This document shows, one piece after another, positions 10,178 to 18,531 of a stretch of DNA of 64,000 bases (its first letter is position 1; each line of letters opens with the position of its first letter). A model generated the notes under the pieces. The model did no database searches. It worked only from the letters and a program-made list of their open reading frames with translations, and had not been told where the DNA came from. The position numbers and the translations under genes are program-made. The stretch lies in NCBI GenBank assembly GCA_016210565.1, contig JACQUA010000367.1, forward strand, positions 1-64,000, given 5' to 3'. This DNA is from Chloroflexota bacterium. Lineage in GTDB: Bacteria; Chloroflexota; Dehalococcoidia; JACQUA01.

Positions 10178-10612
10178 CTATTGTGCGGGCCGGAACATCG
10201 GCAGGGTGAACTGGTCGTTTATGTCCTGGAAGACGACTTCGACGGGCATGCCGACTTTGACCTCTTTGGGGTCGCAACCGATGATGTTGCTGGTGATCAT
10301 CGGCCCTTCGTCCAGCTCGATCATGGCGTAGACGTAGGGCAACTCGTCGACGAAGCCAGGATGAAAGGCGCGGTAGTGGACGTTGAAGGTGAAGACCTTG
10401 CCCTTGCCGCTCGCTTTGGCCCATTCCATGTTGCCCAGGTAGGGCTCGCTGTCGTGTTTCATGCAATCAGTCGCAGGCCAGTACCAGGCCCCACACTTCT
10501 TGCAGTGGCACAGCCTGAACTCGTGCTTCTTCAGGCCTTCGTACATGGGCGCAATATCGTCATCGGGCGACGGCATGGGCTTCTTCCATGGTTTGGCAAA
10601 TGTTCTTTCCAC
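10178..10612 (-). CDS. DUF35 OB-fold / zinc-ribbon protein, thiolase partner
   Basis: 144 residues from a GTG at 10612 with AAGGAG five bases upstream; earlier in-frame codons lie in an R3 repeat and are rejected. A rubredoxin-like ribbon (CHCKKCGAWYWPATDC, with His where the last Cys is usual) is followed by an OB-fold beta-barrel (KVFTFNVHYRAFHPGF through PVEVVFQDI). Such proteins bind acyl-CoA and form a complex with thiolase-like enzymes, as in the steroid side-chain aldolase Ltp2/DUF35 pairs. The thiolase-like gene lies upstream on the same strand, separated by 255 bp of repeats. Confidence 0.85.
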   Translation of the reverse strand: MERTFAKPWKKPMPSPDDDIAPMYEGLKKHEFRLCHCKKCGAWYWPATDCMKHDSEPYLGNMEWAKASGKGKVFTFNVHYRAFHPGFVDELPYVYAMIELDEGPMITSNIIGCDPKEVKVGMPVEVVFQDINDQFTLPMFRPAQ

Positions 10613-10619
10613 CTTTTTC

Positions 10620-10866
10620 TCCTTAACTGTCACCCTGAGCGAGGCCGAAAGGTCTTTCTGCAACCCGGCAGGAAGATTCCTCGACTGCATCCGGAATGAC
10701 AAAATAAAACGCTGCTGTCGCCGACGAAACACGAAAGCGCGCTGTCATTGCGAGCGTAGCGAAGCAATCCTCCTATTGGCTGGACATCCGGGAGATTGCT
10801 TCGTCCCGACGAAATCGGGACGCGCAATGACCGCACGATAGCGCCTCCAGAGCAATGACAACGGGC
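10620..10866. repeat. R3 + R2 repeat spacer between DUF35 and thiolase-like genes
   Basis: 10625-10700 is an R3 unit (CACCCTGAGC ... GGAATGACA). 10742-10862 is an R2 palindrome (TCATTGCGAGCG ... GCGCAATGACC). Both are spacer repeats also found elsewhere in the window. Confidence 0.8.
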
Positions 10867-10867
10867 A

Positions 10868-12049
10868 TTATTTACCGAGAATGGTGCAGCAATGGGTGGA
10901 GGACATACCAGGGAGCAACTCGCCGCCGTGCCCGGTGACAAGGGCTATCCTGGCGCCTTTGATCTGGCGTTCGCCGGCTTCGCCCCTTATTTGCCTGACG
11001 CCTTCCAGGATCGGGGTCAGGTCCTGGTGGTGATGAGATGAAAGCAGGCCGCCGCCGGTGTTGACCGGGATGCTGCCTCCGGGGCCGATGGCCCCGGTCT
11101 CCACAAATGGGCCGCCCTCGCCCTTTTTGCACCAGCCGTAGCCCTCCAACTGGAGCATGACCTCGCCGGTGAAGCAATCATAGAGCTCGGCCACGTCGAC
11201 ATCCTTCAACTCGATCCCGGCGGTCTTGAACGCTTTTTCCCTGGCTGGCTCGACATCCAGAGCGGTGTAGTTGGTCTTCTTCCACCACTTCTCGCGAATG
11301 TGCTCGCCGAAGCCCTGGCCGAGGACGTAGACCGGTGGCTTTTTGCAGTCCCTGGCCCGTTCCGCAGTGGTGACGATGTACGCCGATCCCCCATCGCTTT
11401 CCAGGGAGATGTCCAGCAGGTGGTACGGCCAGGCCAGGAATGGTGAGTTCTGATGGTCTTCGATGGTGATGGGCCTGCCATACATGGTGGCCTCGGGGTT
11501 CTTGCAGGCCCATGCCCGCTCGGCCACGGCGATGGCGCCGAACTGGCGGCTCGTTGTGCCGAACTCGTACATGTGCCGGCAGGCGAAGAAAGAATGATGG
11601 CTCATGGCCCGCACGTCGCCGAAGGGATTGCCCCAGGTCCCCGGCCTCGGGCGGGTGGCTTCTTCCTTCTTCACGTGGCCGGCGGACCAGGCGTCGCCGC
11701 CGTAGGAAACGAGGACGTAGTTGGCGATGCCCTGTTCGAGGAATGACCCGGCTGCCATGAGAGCGTAAGAGCCGGGCGCTCCTCCCCTGCCGATGTGGAA
11801 ATAGAACTTGACCGGCAGCCCCAGTATGCGGGGGAAGGCGTCCACCCAGTCCCCGGCCGTGCCGCCGCCGGCCTCCAGCTTGGCATTGATGGCGCCATCG
11901 ATATCGGTCCTCTTCAATCCGGCATCCTCGATGGCCAGCCTGGCCGCCTCGGTCTGGAAGGCCCGGGCGGTGTGTCCCGGGACCCGGCCCACCTTGGTCA
12001 CTCCTATGCCAACGATAGCAAACCTTCTGCTTAGCTTTGAACGCGCCAT
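10868..12049 (-). CDS. Thiolase-like protein (lipid-transfer/Ltp2-type)
   Basis: 393 residues from ATG 12049, preceded by AAGGGAG. The N-terminus (RRFAIVGIGVTKVGRVPG) and the C-terminal GHGGELLPGM match the thiolase-like family that pairs with DUF35 proteins. The usual nucleophilic Cys segment is replaced by GRGGAPGSYALMAAGSF, with no Cys. An LYDCFTGEVMLQLEGYG segment and a HHHQDL motif are kept. Ltp2-type members without the Cys act as retro-aldolases on beta-hydroxyacyl-CoA and use tyrosines, so an aldolase role is possible. It probably acts downstream of the neighbouring CoA-transferases. Confidence 0.85.
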   Translation of the reverse strand: MARSKLSRRFAIVGIGVTKVGRVPGHTARAFQTEAARLAIEDAGLKRTDIDGAINAKLEAGGGTAGDWVDAFPRILGLPVKFYFHIGRGGAPGSYALMAAGSFLEQGIANYVLVSYGGDAWSAGHVKKEEATRPRPGTWGNPFGDVRAMSHHSFFACRHMYEFGTTSRQFGAIAVAERAWACKNPEATMYGRPITIEDHQNSPFLAWPYHLLDISLESDGGSAYIVTTAERARDCKKPPVYVLGQGFGEHIREKWWKKTNYTALDVEPAREKAFKTAGIELKDVDVAELYDCFTGEVMLQLEGYGWCKKGEGGPFVETGAIGPGGSIPVNTGGGLLSSHHHQDLTPILEGVRQIRGEAGERQIKGARIALVTGHGGELLPGMSSTHCCTILGK

Positions 12050-12074
12050 GTTACTCCCTTCAATTTGTGCTGGC

Positions 12075-12420
12075 GTTTTGCCGTCATTGCGACGAGCGCA
12101 GGGAACCGGCAATCCCGCCAGTGCTTAGATGCAAAAGAAAGCGTTACGATGAGAAAAGACCCTTCGCCTGCCCCTTCGCTCTGCTCAGGTCTTCGGCTCA
12201 GGGTGACAGCCGTCCGGGGACTGTCATTCTGAGAGCTTGTGAAGAAATTGGTCAGGCCCTATCTGGCAAACAATTAGTTTTGTATCTGGGCTTTCAATAA
12301 ATTCACAAACTCTGAGCGAAGCGAAGAATCTTTTCGCGGAATTCTGCAGTTAATCACTAGTTCGGGGAGATTGCTTGGTCGTCCCGATTCATCGGGACTC
12401 CTCGCACTGCAGGCCATGCC
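12075..12420. repeat. R2/R3 repeat spacer
   Basis: The 391-base gap between the thiolase-like gene and the CoA-transferase pair holds an R2 half (12083-12120), R3 arms (about 12150-12235 and 12308-12345) and a second R2 half (12360-12410), arranged like one large interrupted palindrome. No gene is supported. Confidence 0.7.
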
Positions 12421-12440
12421 GCGTCAGTTGATGCATGGCA

Positions 12441-13748
12441 TCAGTCGATCACCCCGTCGATTATCAACTGGTTGATCTCTTCTTCAGGCATTCCCAGTAT
12501 TTTGCCCAGGACATAGTCGTTGTGCTCCCCCAGAAGCGGCGGGCGCTCGAATTTGGGCCTGGGACCATCAACGAACCTGAATCCCCAGCCTTCCCCCACC
12601 AGCTTCCCGGCTTCGGGATGCGGCACGCTCACCCAGTGGCCGCGCGCGCGAAGGTGCGGGTCGTGGAGCAGCAGGTCTTCGACATCCTGCACCATCCCCG
12701 CGGCCACGCCAGCATTCTGTAGCGATTCCATTACCTCTACCGGCGGCCTCATTTCGGTCCAGGCCTCGATGATGCGGTCGATTTCGGCGGCGTTCTTCTG
12801 CCTTTGCGCCAGGTTGCCGAAACGTTCGTCTGCTGCGAGCTGGGACTTTTCCATCACGCGGCACAGCGCCGCCCATTCTTCTTCGGTGAAGACGGCGATA
12901 GCGCACCACTGGTCGGACCCGAGGCAACGGTAGACGCCGTGGGGAGCGGCATATTCGAGCCGGTTGCCCATGCGTTCCGGCAGGGCGCCGTTGGCCAGAT
13001 AGCCAAAGACAGTGGTCTCGGTGATGCTCACCGTCGACTCGAATTGCGAGAGTTCGACGAACTGGCCTTTGCCGGTCATTGCCCGGTGATACAATGCCCC
13101 CACCAGAGCGATAGAGGCTTGAAAAGGATTGCAGTGGACGTCCGGCAGCGAAGTGGCGCTGGGACAAACCGGCATCCGGTCGGGGGTCCCGGAAGCGGCG
13201 TTCAGGCCGGACAGGCCCATAAGCACCCAACTGGTGCTACGGAAGTACTTGTACGGGCCGCCGTCGCCCATGGTCGGCATCCTGACCATTATTATGCCGG
13301 GGTTCAGCTTCACCAGCTCTTTGTAGGTGAGCCCCCATTTTTCCAGCACGTCGGGCCGGAAACTGTCGATAATGATATCGGATATCGAGGCCAGTTTCCT
13401 GGCCGTCGCCAGCCCGGAGGGATGCTTCATGTTGAGGGCGATGGAGAGCTTGTTGAAATTGTATTTGTTGGCGAAGCCGCCCAGGTTCATGCTGGTGAGG
13501 TTGGCGGACCTCGCGCTGGGCTGCCTCCCTCCTCCATGCAGGCGGATGTGCTCGCGGTTCTCGACGGTGATGACTTCCGCGCCGAAGTCGGCCAGAAGCT
13601 TGCCCACCAGCGGGCCCGCCGCGTTTACCGCGAATTCCAGGACTCTTATGCCGCGGAACGGCGGTTGGCGCGATACTTCACCCTGACCCCCGACTTGATC
13701 GGGGGCGAAGGGTCTTCCTTCCGGTCTATTGAGATCGCCGCCAGTCAT
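12441..13748 (-). CDS. Family III (CaiB/BaiF) CoA-transferase, pair 1 second subunit
   Basis: 435 residues. Family III enzymes move CoA between carboxylic acids through an aspartyl thioester. The Rossmann start (FRGIRVLEFAVNAAGPLVGK), LGEHND near the C-terminus and the TGKGQ...LSQFES block are all present. Aligned to formyl-CoA transferase, the nucleophile position is Glu237, not Asp. The ATG overlaps the TAA of the upstream gene (TAATG), so the two are translationally coupled and probably form a heteromer. The N-terminus carries about 30 extra residues before the conserved start. It resembles the gene at 32329, which occupies the same place in pair 2. Confidence 0.88.
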   Translation of the reverse strand: MTGGDLNRPEGRPFAPDQVGGQGEVSRQPPFRGIRVLEFAVNAAGPLVGKLLADFGAEVITVENREHIRLHGGGRQPSARSANLTSMNLGGFANKYNFNKLSIALNMKHPSGLATARKLASISDIIIDSFRPDVLEKWGLTYKELVKLNPGIIMVRMPTMGDGGPYKYFRSTSWVLMGLSGLNAASGTPDRMPVCPSATSLPDVHCNPFQASIALVGALYHRAMTGKGQFVELSQFESTVSITETTVFGYLANGALPERMGNRLEYAAPHGVYRCLGSDQWCAIAVFTEEEWAALCRVMEKSQLAADERFGNLAQRQKNAAEIDRIIEAWTEMRPPVEVMESLQNAGVAAGMVQDVEDLLLHDPHLRARGHWVSVPHPEAGKLVGEGWGFRFVDGPRPKFERPPLLGEHNDYVLGKILGMPEEEINQLIIDGVID

Positions 13749-14965
13749 TAGACGACCCCCTGGCTCTTGAGCGCAGCCAGTTCTTTCTTCGACAGGCCCA
13801 GGCCTTTTTCGTAGACGTCTTTGTTATCCTCGCCGATGAGGGGCGCCCGGCGGCATATCTTCCATGGCGTCTCCGACAGCTTGAACGGCGCCCCGAGGTA
13901 TCTGAGTGTCTGACCAAGTTCCGGGTGCTCGACGTCGACGAAGTAGTTTCTGGCGGCCAGTTGCCTGTCCTCGCTGACGTCTTTGGCCGTGTTGATGGCG
14001 CCGATCTGGAGACCGCGGTCCTGGCCGTTTTCGTATATTTCCTTCTTGGTGTGCTTCATCAGGAAAGCGCGGAATAGGGAGTCGATGTGTTCGGAGTTGA
14101 CCCTCTGCCTGCGGAAAAAGGGGTCTTTGTATTTCTCTTCCTTAAGGTCGCCGGCCATTCCCTCGCTGTCGAGCCAGACCACGAAATCGTTCCAGTTGGC
14201 ATGAAACAGCCGGGAATCGACATAACCGTCCTTGCAGGCGAAGGCGCCGTAGGCAGGCTGCTCGTGGCCGTCGCCGTCGCGTTTGCGGACTTCGCCCATG
14301 GCCACGTAATTGGGCACCGAGGCCAGCATGGTGACGGGAATAGACTCGTGCATGGAAACGTCGATGTGCATGCCCCGGCCCGTGGAGACCCGTTGATATA
14401 TGGCAATCAAGATGCCGAGAGCCGACTGCATTGAGCACTGGTGGTAGGCCTGCGAGCCGGCTATGCGTTCCGGCGCCTTGTCCGGCCAGCCGCAGATGGA
14501 CATCAGCCCGCCCATGGCCAGTCCTACCAGGTCGCTGGTCTTGTAGTCACGCCAGGGACCGGTTTGGCCGAACGGGGTGATGGAGGCCATTATCAACTCC
14601 GGGTTGAGACCGCTGAGGGCCTGATAGCCCAATCCCATCTCATCGAGACGGCCGGGGGCGAAGGTCTCAACTACCACGTCAGCGGTAGCGGCCAGCTTTC
14701 TGAAGATATCTTTTCCCGCATCAGTTTCCAGATTGAGGGTGACGCTCTTCTTGCTGGTGTTCATGTGGAACCAGTAGAGGCTCCTCTCGGGGCCGGCCTG
14801 GTCCCTGAAGAAGGGACCGATGTTCCGCATGGGGTCGCCGCCCGGAGGCTCGATCTTGATGACCTCGGCGCCAATGTTGGCCAAGAGCTTGCAGCAATAG
14901 ACTCCCTTCTGGTCGGTGAAGTCGAGTATTCTGAGGCCCGATAACAGGCCCGTTCCTTCTTCCAT
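13748..14965 (-). CDS. Family III (CaiB/BaiF) CoA-transferase, pair 1 first subunit
   Basis: 405 residues. Conserved blocks: LRILDFTDQKGVYCCKLLAN, AEVIKIEPPGGDPMRNIGP, ITPFGQTGPW and APLIGEDN. The nucleophile position falls in HIDVSMHES and is Glu207. It is the upstream partner of the 12441-13748 gene, sharing a TAATG junction. Its closest relative in the window is the 31103 gene, which also begins a tandem pair, so the pair as a unit was probably duplicated. The substrate is unknown. No promoter was identified; the 210-base spacer upstream is repeat. Confidence 0.88.
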   Translation of the reverse strand: MEEGTGLLSGLRILDFTDQKGVYCCKLLANIGAEVIKIEPPGGDPMRNIGPFFRDQAGPERSLYWFHMNTSKKSVTLNLETDAGKDIFRKLAATADVVVETFAPGRLDEMGLGYQALSGLNPELIMASITPFGQTGPWRDYKTSDLVGLAMGGLMSICGWPDKAPERIAGSQAYHQCSMQSALGILIAIYQRVSTGRGMHIDVSMHESIPVTMLASVPNYVAMGEVRKRDGDGHEQPAYGAFACKDGYVDSRLFHANWNDFVVWLDSEGMAGDLKEEKYKDPFFRRQRVNSEHIDSLFRAFLMKHTKKEIYENGQDRGLQIGAINTAKDVSEDRQLAARNYFVDVEHPELGQTLRYLGAPFKLSETPWKICRRAPLIGEDNKDVYEKGLGLSKKELAALKSQGVV

Positions 14966-15009
14966 TCCGGGCTGGCTTTCTTGTCCCCCTTACCAAGCTG
15001 GGACACAAT

Positions 15010-15170
15010 AGCGTAGGGTGGGTTAAGCGTCCCGATGTCATCGGGGCGCGAACCCACCATTTCGGCGGGTTGTCCTGGTCGCCCTGGTTTCTTGACCTGT
15101 CCGGTGGGTTCGCACCCCGATGCGGCATCGGGGTGCTTAACCCACCCTACGTGGCTGCGGGAGACAGGCA
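15010..15170. repeat. R6 inverted repeat (GTAGGGTGGGTTAAGC)
   Basis: GTAGGGTGGGTTAAGC near 15013 is matched by GCTTAACCCACCCTAC ending near 15161, enclosing CCCGATG...CATCGGGG segments. A single arm recurs near 27076. Confidence 0.85.
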
Positions 15171-15176
15171 TTTGGG

Positions 15177-15929
15177 TCACACTGCCTCAAACAGCCTGCC
15201 CCAGCCTTTTACCGGCTCTTTGATGCGGAGTGACCGCAGTCCCGCCCAGGTAGTAACCTGCCGGCTGTGGAGAACGGTCACGCCAAGGTCCCGCTCCAGG
15301 CAATCCACCACCCACGGGGGGCACCAGCTTCCCGAGGGCAAGTAGATGGAGTCGGCGCCGGGAGCTTCAGCGTAGGCTTGCCTGGCAAAGTTGTAGGCGG
15401 CGCTGCGCGGCAGTTTCTCGGTCTCACGGCTTTGAATGTTGTTGAGGCTCTTGAGGTGTATGACGTTAACGCCGCTCTGTTCCAGGAACTCCCTGGTCCG
15501 GGCGTTGGCCTCATTGCCCAGCGGCGAAGCCAGGATGAGCTTCTTCAGATTCAAGAGCTTGCAGGCCTCTACCGCGGCGGTCAGAGAGGTAATGGCCGGG
15601 ACCCCGGAGGCCTTCTGTACCCGTTGGATGATCTCCTTGTCAAAGCCGAAGCCCCGGAGAGAGACCAGCGGCGTTCCTTCCACGCAGATGAATTGCGCGC
15701 CGTGGAGGGCCAGGCGGCTGGCGGACTCGTCGAGTTTGGCCAGTGCGGACTCCACCTGGTCTTTAGTGGTCGCCGTTATCCCCAGTGTTATGATCTTCAG
15801 TTCGACCCCTTCCGGCACTACTGAATGGAAATCCATGACCAGGCTTGAGGAAAGTACGGCCGGGCAAATCCAGCCGAGAACTCCCCGCCATCCTGTCACA
15901 CCCGCTGTAACTCTATTTTCCATACACAT
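15177..15929 (-). CDS. Asp/Glu racemase superfamily enzyme (maleate isomerase / arylmalonate decarboxylase-like)
   Basis: About 250 residues, choosing ATG 15929, which has AAGGAG ten bases upstream; ATGs at 15950 and 15923 are alternatives. The opening VTAGVTGWRGVLGWICPAV, the segment FICVEGTPLVS with a Cys in the first active-site region, and LPSGSWCPPWVVDCLE with the second Cys fit the two-cysteine racemase superfamily. Relatives isomerise maleate or decarboxylate arylmalonates; the reaction here cannot be told. It lies in a minus-strand row with the CoA-transferases and the dehydratase upstream, suggesting a role in conversion of a dicarboxylic or aromatic acid. Confidence 0.75.
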   Translation of the reverse strand: MCMENRVTAGVTGWRGVLGWICPAVLSSSLVMDFHSVVPEGVELKIITLGITATTKDQVESALAKLDESASRLALHGAQFICVEGTPLVSLRGFGFDKEIIQRVQKASGVPAITSLTAAVEACKLLNLKKLILASPLGNEANARTREFLEQSGVNVIHLKSLNNIQSRETEKLPRSAAYNFARQAYAEAPGADSIYLPSGSWCPPWVVDCLERDLGVTVLHSRQVTTWAGLRSLRIKEPVKGWGRLFEAV

Positions 15930-15962
15930 GCAGGCGATTCTCCTTATCATTCCTCCCGGCTC

Positions 15963-16955
15963 CTACCCGGACCTTCTTAACCAGTCACAGTAGTCTCGCA
16001 CAGCATTCTCGATGTCGAAGTCAGGCTCGTAGCCGAGTCCCATCCGTGCCGCGGTGATGTTGACCGGGTCCGATATCACGGTGGGGCCTGAGGGTGATTG
16101 GGCGATCCTGTCACTGAGTGTGATTCGAGCTCCCGGAATCACTTTCCTTACCGCCGCGATGATTTCTCCCAGGTCCAGGAAGCGGCCACCGCTGACGTTG
16201 TAGACCTTCTGCTTCAGGTCCGGAGCGAAGCAGGCCAGCGACAAGGCCTTGCCGGCGTCTTTGGCATACAGTAGATCCAGCTTGCCGGCGCTGAACATCT
16301 TCAGAATCCAGGGGTCGTCGAGCACCACCGGCCTTCCCAGCGCCGGCCCGCTGACCAGCGCGTGCATAAGCATCGCTGACCCTGCTCCGGAGGGTCTCCC
16401 TTTCCACCAGCCGAAGGCGCCGCAAAGTCGTAAGGCGATGAAGTCTACCCCATAGGCGTCGGCATAGACCAGTCCTATCTGCTCGGCGGCGTGCTTGGTA
16501 ACCGGGTATAACCACTTCTGGCGGTTGGACAGGCACCGGGTCTCGTAGTCTTCTTCATACCCGCCCGGTGGAACTGTCGCCGCTCCTTCGTAGACCGCGG
16601 TGGTGCTGGCCAGCACCACGCGCTTGACGCCGGTCAGCCTGGCCGCTTCCATCACCGCCGCTGCGCCGCCGATGTTAACCGTGACCGCCGCGAAGGGACG
16701 ACTCCTTATCTCAGGGGTGGCGAGGGCGGCGGTGTGAATTATCCGGTCAATCTTTTCGCTGTGAATCGTATCGATAAGCCGGGGGACGTCCAGAATGTCG
16801 CCGGTCACCACCTTTGCCGTCCCGTAGTCCAGGAACGACGAAAGGAAATCATGCTGCGGCGCCATATCATACAGGACCGGCTTTTCGCCTTTCTGACCCA
16901 ATCGCCAGGCGGTCATCGAGCCGATCATGCCAGCCCCGGTGATCAATATCGCCAT
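15963..16955 (-). CDS. NAD-dependent epimerase/dehydratase (extended SDR)
   Basis: 330 residues. The N-terminal ILITGAGMIGSMTAWRL is the GxxGxxG NAD-binding loop. The catalytic YPVTK (YxxxK) appears after RQKWL, and the upstream Ser/Thr is in LASTTAVYEG. Extended SDRs act on nucleotide sugars or on oxidised acyl substrates. With catabolic neighbours rather than glycosyltransferases, a role in small-acid metabolism is possible but unproven. It ends 33 bases from the racemase-like gene, so the two may share a transcript. Confidence 0.85.
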   Translation of the reverse strand: MAILITGAGMIGSMTAWRLGQKGEKPVLYDMAPQHDFLSSFLDYGTAKVVTGDILDVPRLIDTIHSEKIDRIIHTAALATPEIRSRPFAAVTVNIGGAAAVMEAARLTGVKRVVLASTTAVYEGAATVPPGGYEEDYETRCLSNRQKWLYPVTKHAAEQIGLVYADAYGVDFIALRLCGAFGWWKGRPSGAGSAMLMHALVSGPALGRPVVLDDPWILKMFSAGKLDLLYAKDAGKALSLACFAPDLKQKVYNVSGGRFLDLGEIIAAVRKVIPGARITLSDRIAQSPSGPTVISDPVNITAARMGLGYEPDFDIENAVRDYCDWLRRSG

Positions 16956-17294
16956 GTTGCTCTCCCCTCAGGCTTTACACTCTAAATACGAATGCAGCGA
17001 TAAGTGTCGGATAACGCAACTCACCGACGGGGGAATACGTTTTCTCGCACAAAGACAAGAAGACACAAAGAACGCTGAGACATCGCCCCCACCCACAATT
17101 CCTTTGCGCCCCTTGAGTCCTTGTGTGAGCTATTCGTCATAAGTCAACTGCGTTTGTATTAGCGTATGAACGGAACAATCCTTCATGCTTGGCAGACCAA
17201 GCGCCATCAAGGATGAAAATAGAGCTCTCACAGGCACGGTGGCCTGTGGTACCGGGCCATTTTCCTGGCAATGATGGCCGCCTGCGCCGCCGGT
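16956..17294. other. Gene-free spacer with one R4 repeat
   Basis: 339 bases between two minus-strand genes. An R4 hairpin lies at 17226-17260, preceded by a CATCAAGGATGAAAAT segment that recurs in several spacers. The AT-richer 16980-17160 part has no frame of note. Confidence 0.6.
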
Positions 17295-18458
17295 CTACTT
17301 CGAGTACGCCTGCATCGTCTGCCCCAACCTGCGCACAATGTCCCCGTATTTCTGGATAAAGTCCGGGTCGCCATCAGAAAAGGTCTTCATCCCGGGTTGT
17401 AACACCACGCTGGGATCCAGGAAGTCGGTAGGGACGTCTACCCTGGCGCTCGGAAAGCCGCCAACTTTCGCGGTGATAGTTTGCCCTTCCTTGCTCAGAA
17501 AGAAGTTGAGGTAAATCTTTGCTGCCTTCGGATGGGGGTTGTCCTTCGGTATACCCACTGTTCCGCCCCCGGAAGTTGTGATCACGCCATCTTGAAAATT
17601 TACATACTTGATCGGGGCCCCGGCGTCAATAAACGCCTGCGCGTCTCCCTTACGCGGGCCTATCATGAGGGCGTATTTTCCCTGCGCCAATCCCGCCATC
17701 ATCGACGAATAATCTCTTCCTACAAACGGTTGCTGGGCGAGCAGCTTGTCTATGAAACCCCAATCCCTTATGCGCCAGGCCAGCATCGCCAGGTCGAGTT
17801 GGGCGGCGCCTGCTGTGCTCGGGTCGCTCAGGATTATCTTCCCCTTCCATTTTGGATTGAGCAGGTCATCCCATGACTTCAATTCCTGAGCGGCCACCAG
17901 GTTGGTGTTCACGATCACGGGCACCGAAACATAGAGCCGGTAGAACATGAGGCTCTTCTGAGTCGGGTCAACCCAGGGAATCTTTCCACCCGCCCAGACC
18001 CCGGGGTCTACAACCTCCGGCAGCAGCAACATTTTTTCCAGGGGCTGGAACACTTCTTTCCAGCGGTCCTCCTGAGAGAAGTAAGTCGCAATCGACATGG
18101 CCTGGAAGCCATCCACCGCATGGACCCTGGCCTGCTGCTCCTTGAGCAGGCGCGCCCCGAGTTCATCCGATCGCCCGGCCAGAATACTCAAAGCTATTCC
18201 ATATTTCGCGGACATGGCTTCGTTCATGGCTACCCGCCAGTCTGCGCCAAATGTCGTGTAGACCTGCACCTCGCCTTCCTTCCGTGCCGCGGCCAACGTG
18301 TCAGCCCATTCTGTTTCCCAGGCTGCCTTAGCCGGCGACTGGACCGCCGCATCCTTGGGCGCCGGGGCGGGAGTTTCCGCCGGGGCCGGCCCGGGAGCGC
18401 AAGCGCCCAGTACGAAGATCAAGCCGAAAACGATCAGTCCAATACCCTTCGCTTTCAT
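17295..18458 (-). CDS. Extracellular solute-binding lipoprotein (ABC type)
   Basis: 387 residues from ATG 18458, preceded by AAAGGAG. A lipoprotein signal peptide runs to LGAC, so the mature protein would be tethered outside the membrane by Cys. An Ala/Pro linker follows, then a two-lobed binding fold with LLNPKWKGKIILSDP and NPHPKAAKIYLNFFLSKEGQ, typical of iron(III)/polyamine-type solute-binding proteins. No permease or ATPase gene is near. It stands 73 bases downstream of a paralogous gene, and a third copy is at 29710. The ligand may be an organic acid, given the neighbours, but this is inference. Confidence 0.85.
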   Translation of the reverse strand: MKAKGIGLIVFGLIFVLGACAPGPAPAETPAPAPKDAAVQSPAKAAWETEWADTLAAARKEGEVQVYTTFGADWRVAMNEAMSAKYGIALSILAGRSDELGARLLKEQQARVHAVDGFQAMSIATYFSQEDRWKEVFQPLEKMLLLPEVVDPGVWAGGKIPWVDPTQKSLMFYRLYVSVPVIVNTNLVAAQELKSWDDLLNPKWKGKIILSDPSTAGAAQLDLAMLAWRIRDWGFIDKLLAQQPFVGRDYSSMMAGLAQGKYALMIGPRKGDAQAFIDAGAPIKYVNFQDGVITTSGGGTVGIPKDNPHPKAAKIYLNFFLSKEGQTITAKVGGFPSARVDVPTDFLDPSVVLQPGMKTFSDGDPDFIQKYGDIVRRLGQTMQAYSK

Positions 18459-18531
18459 TTTTCTCCTTTCTCGTAAACGGATATCGTTCACCAATAGTTC
18501 TTTTTTCAGTCTGACAACGCTTCGCTCGGGC

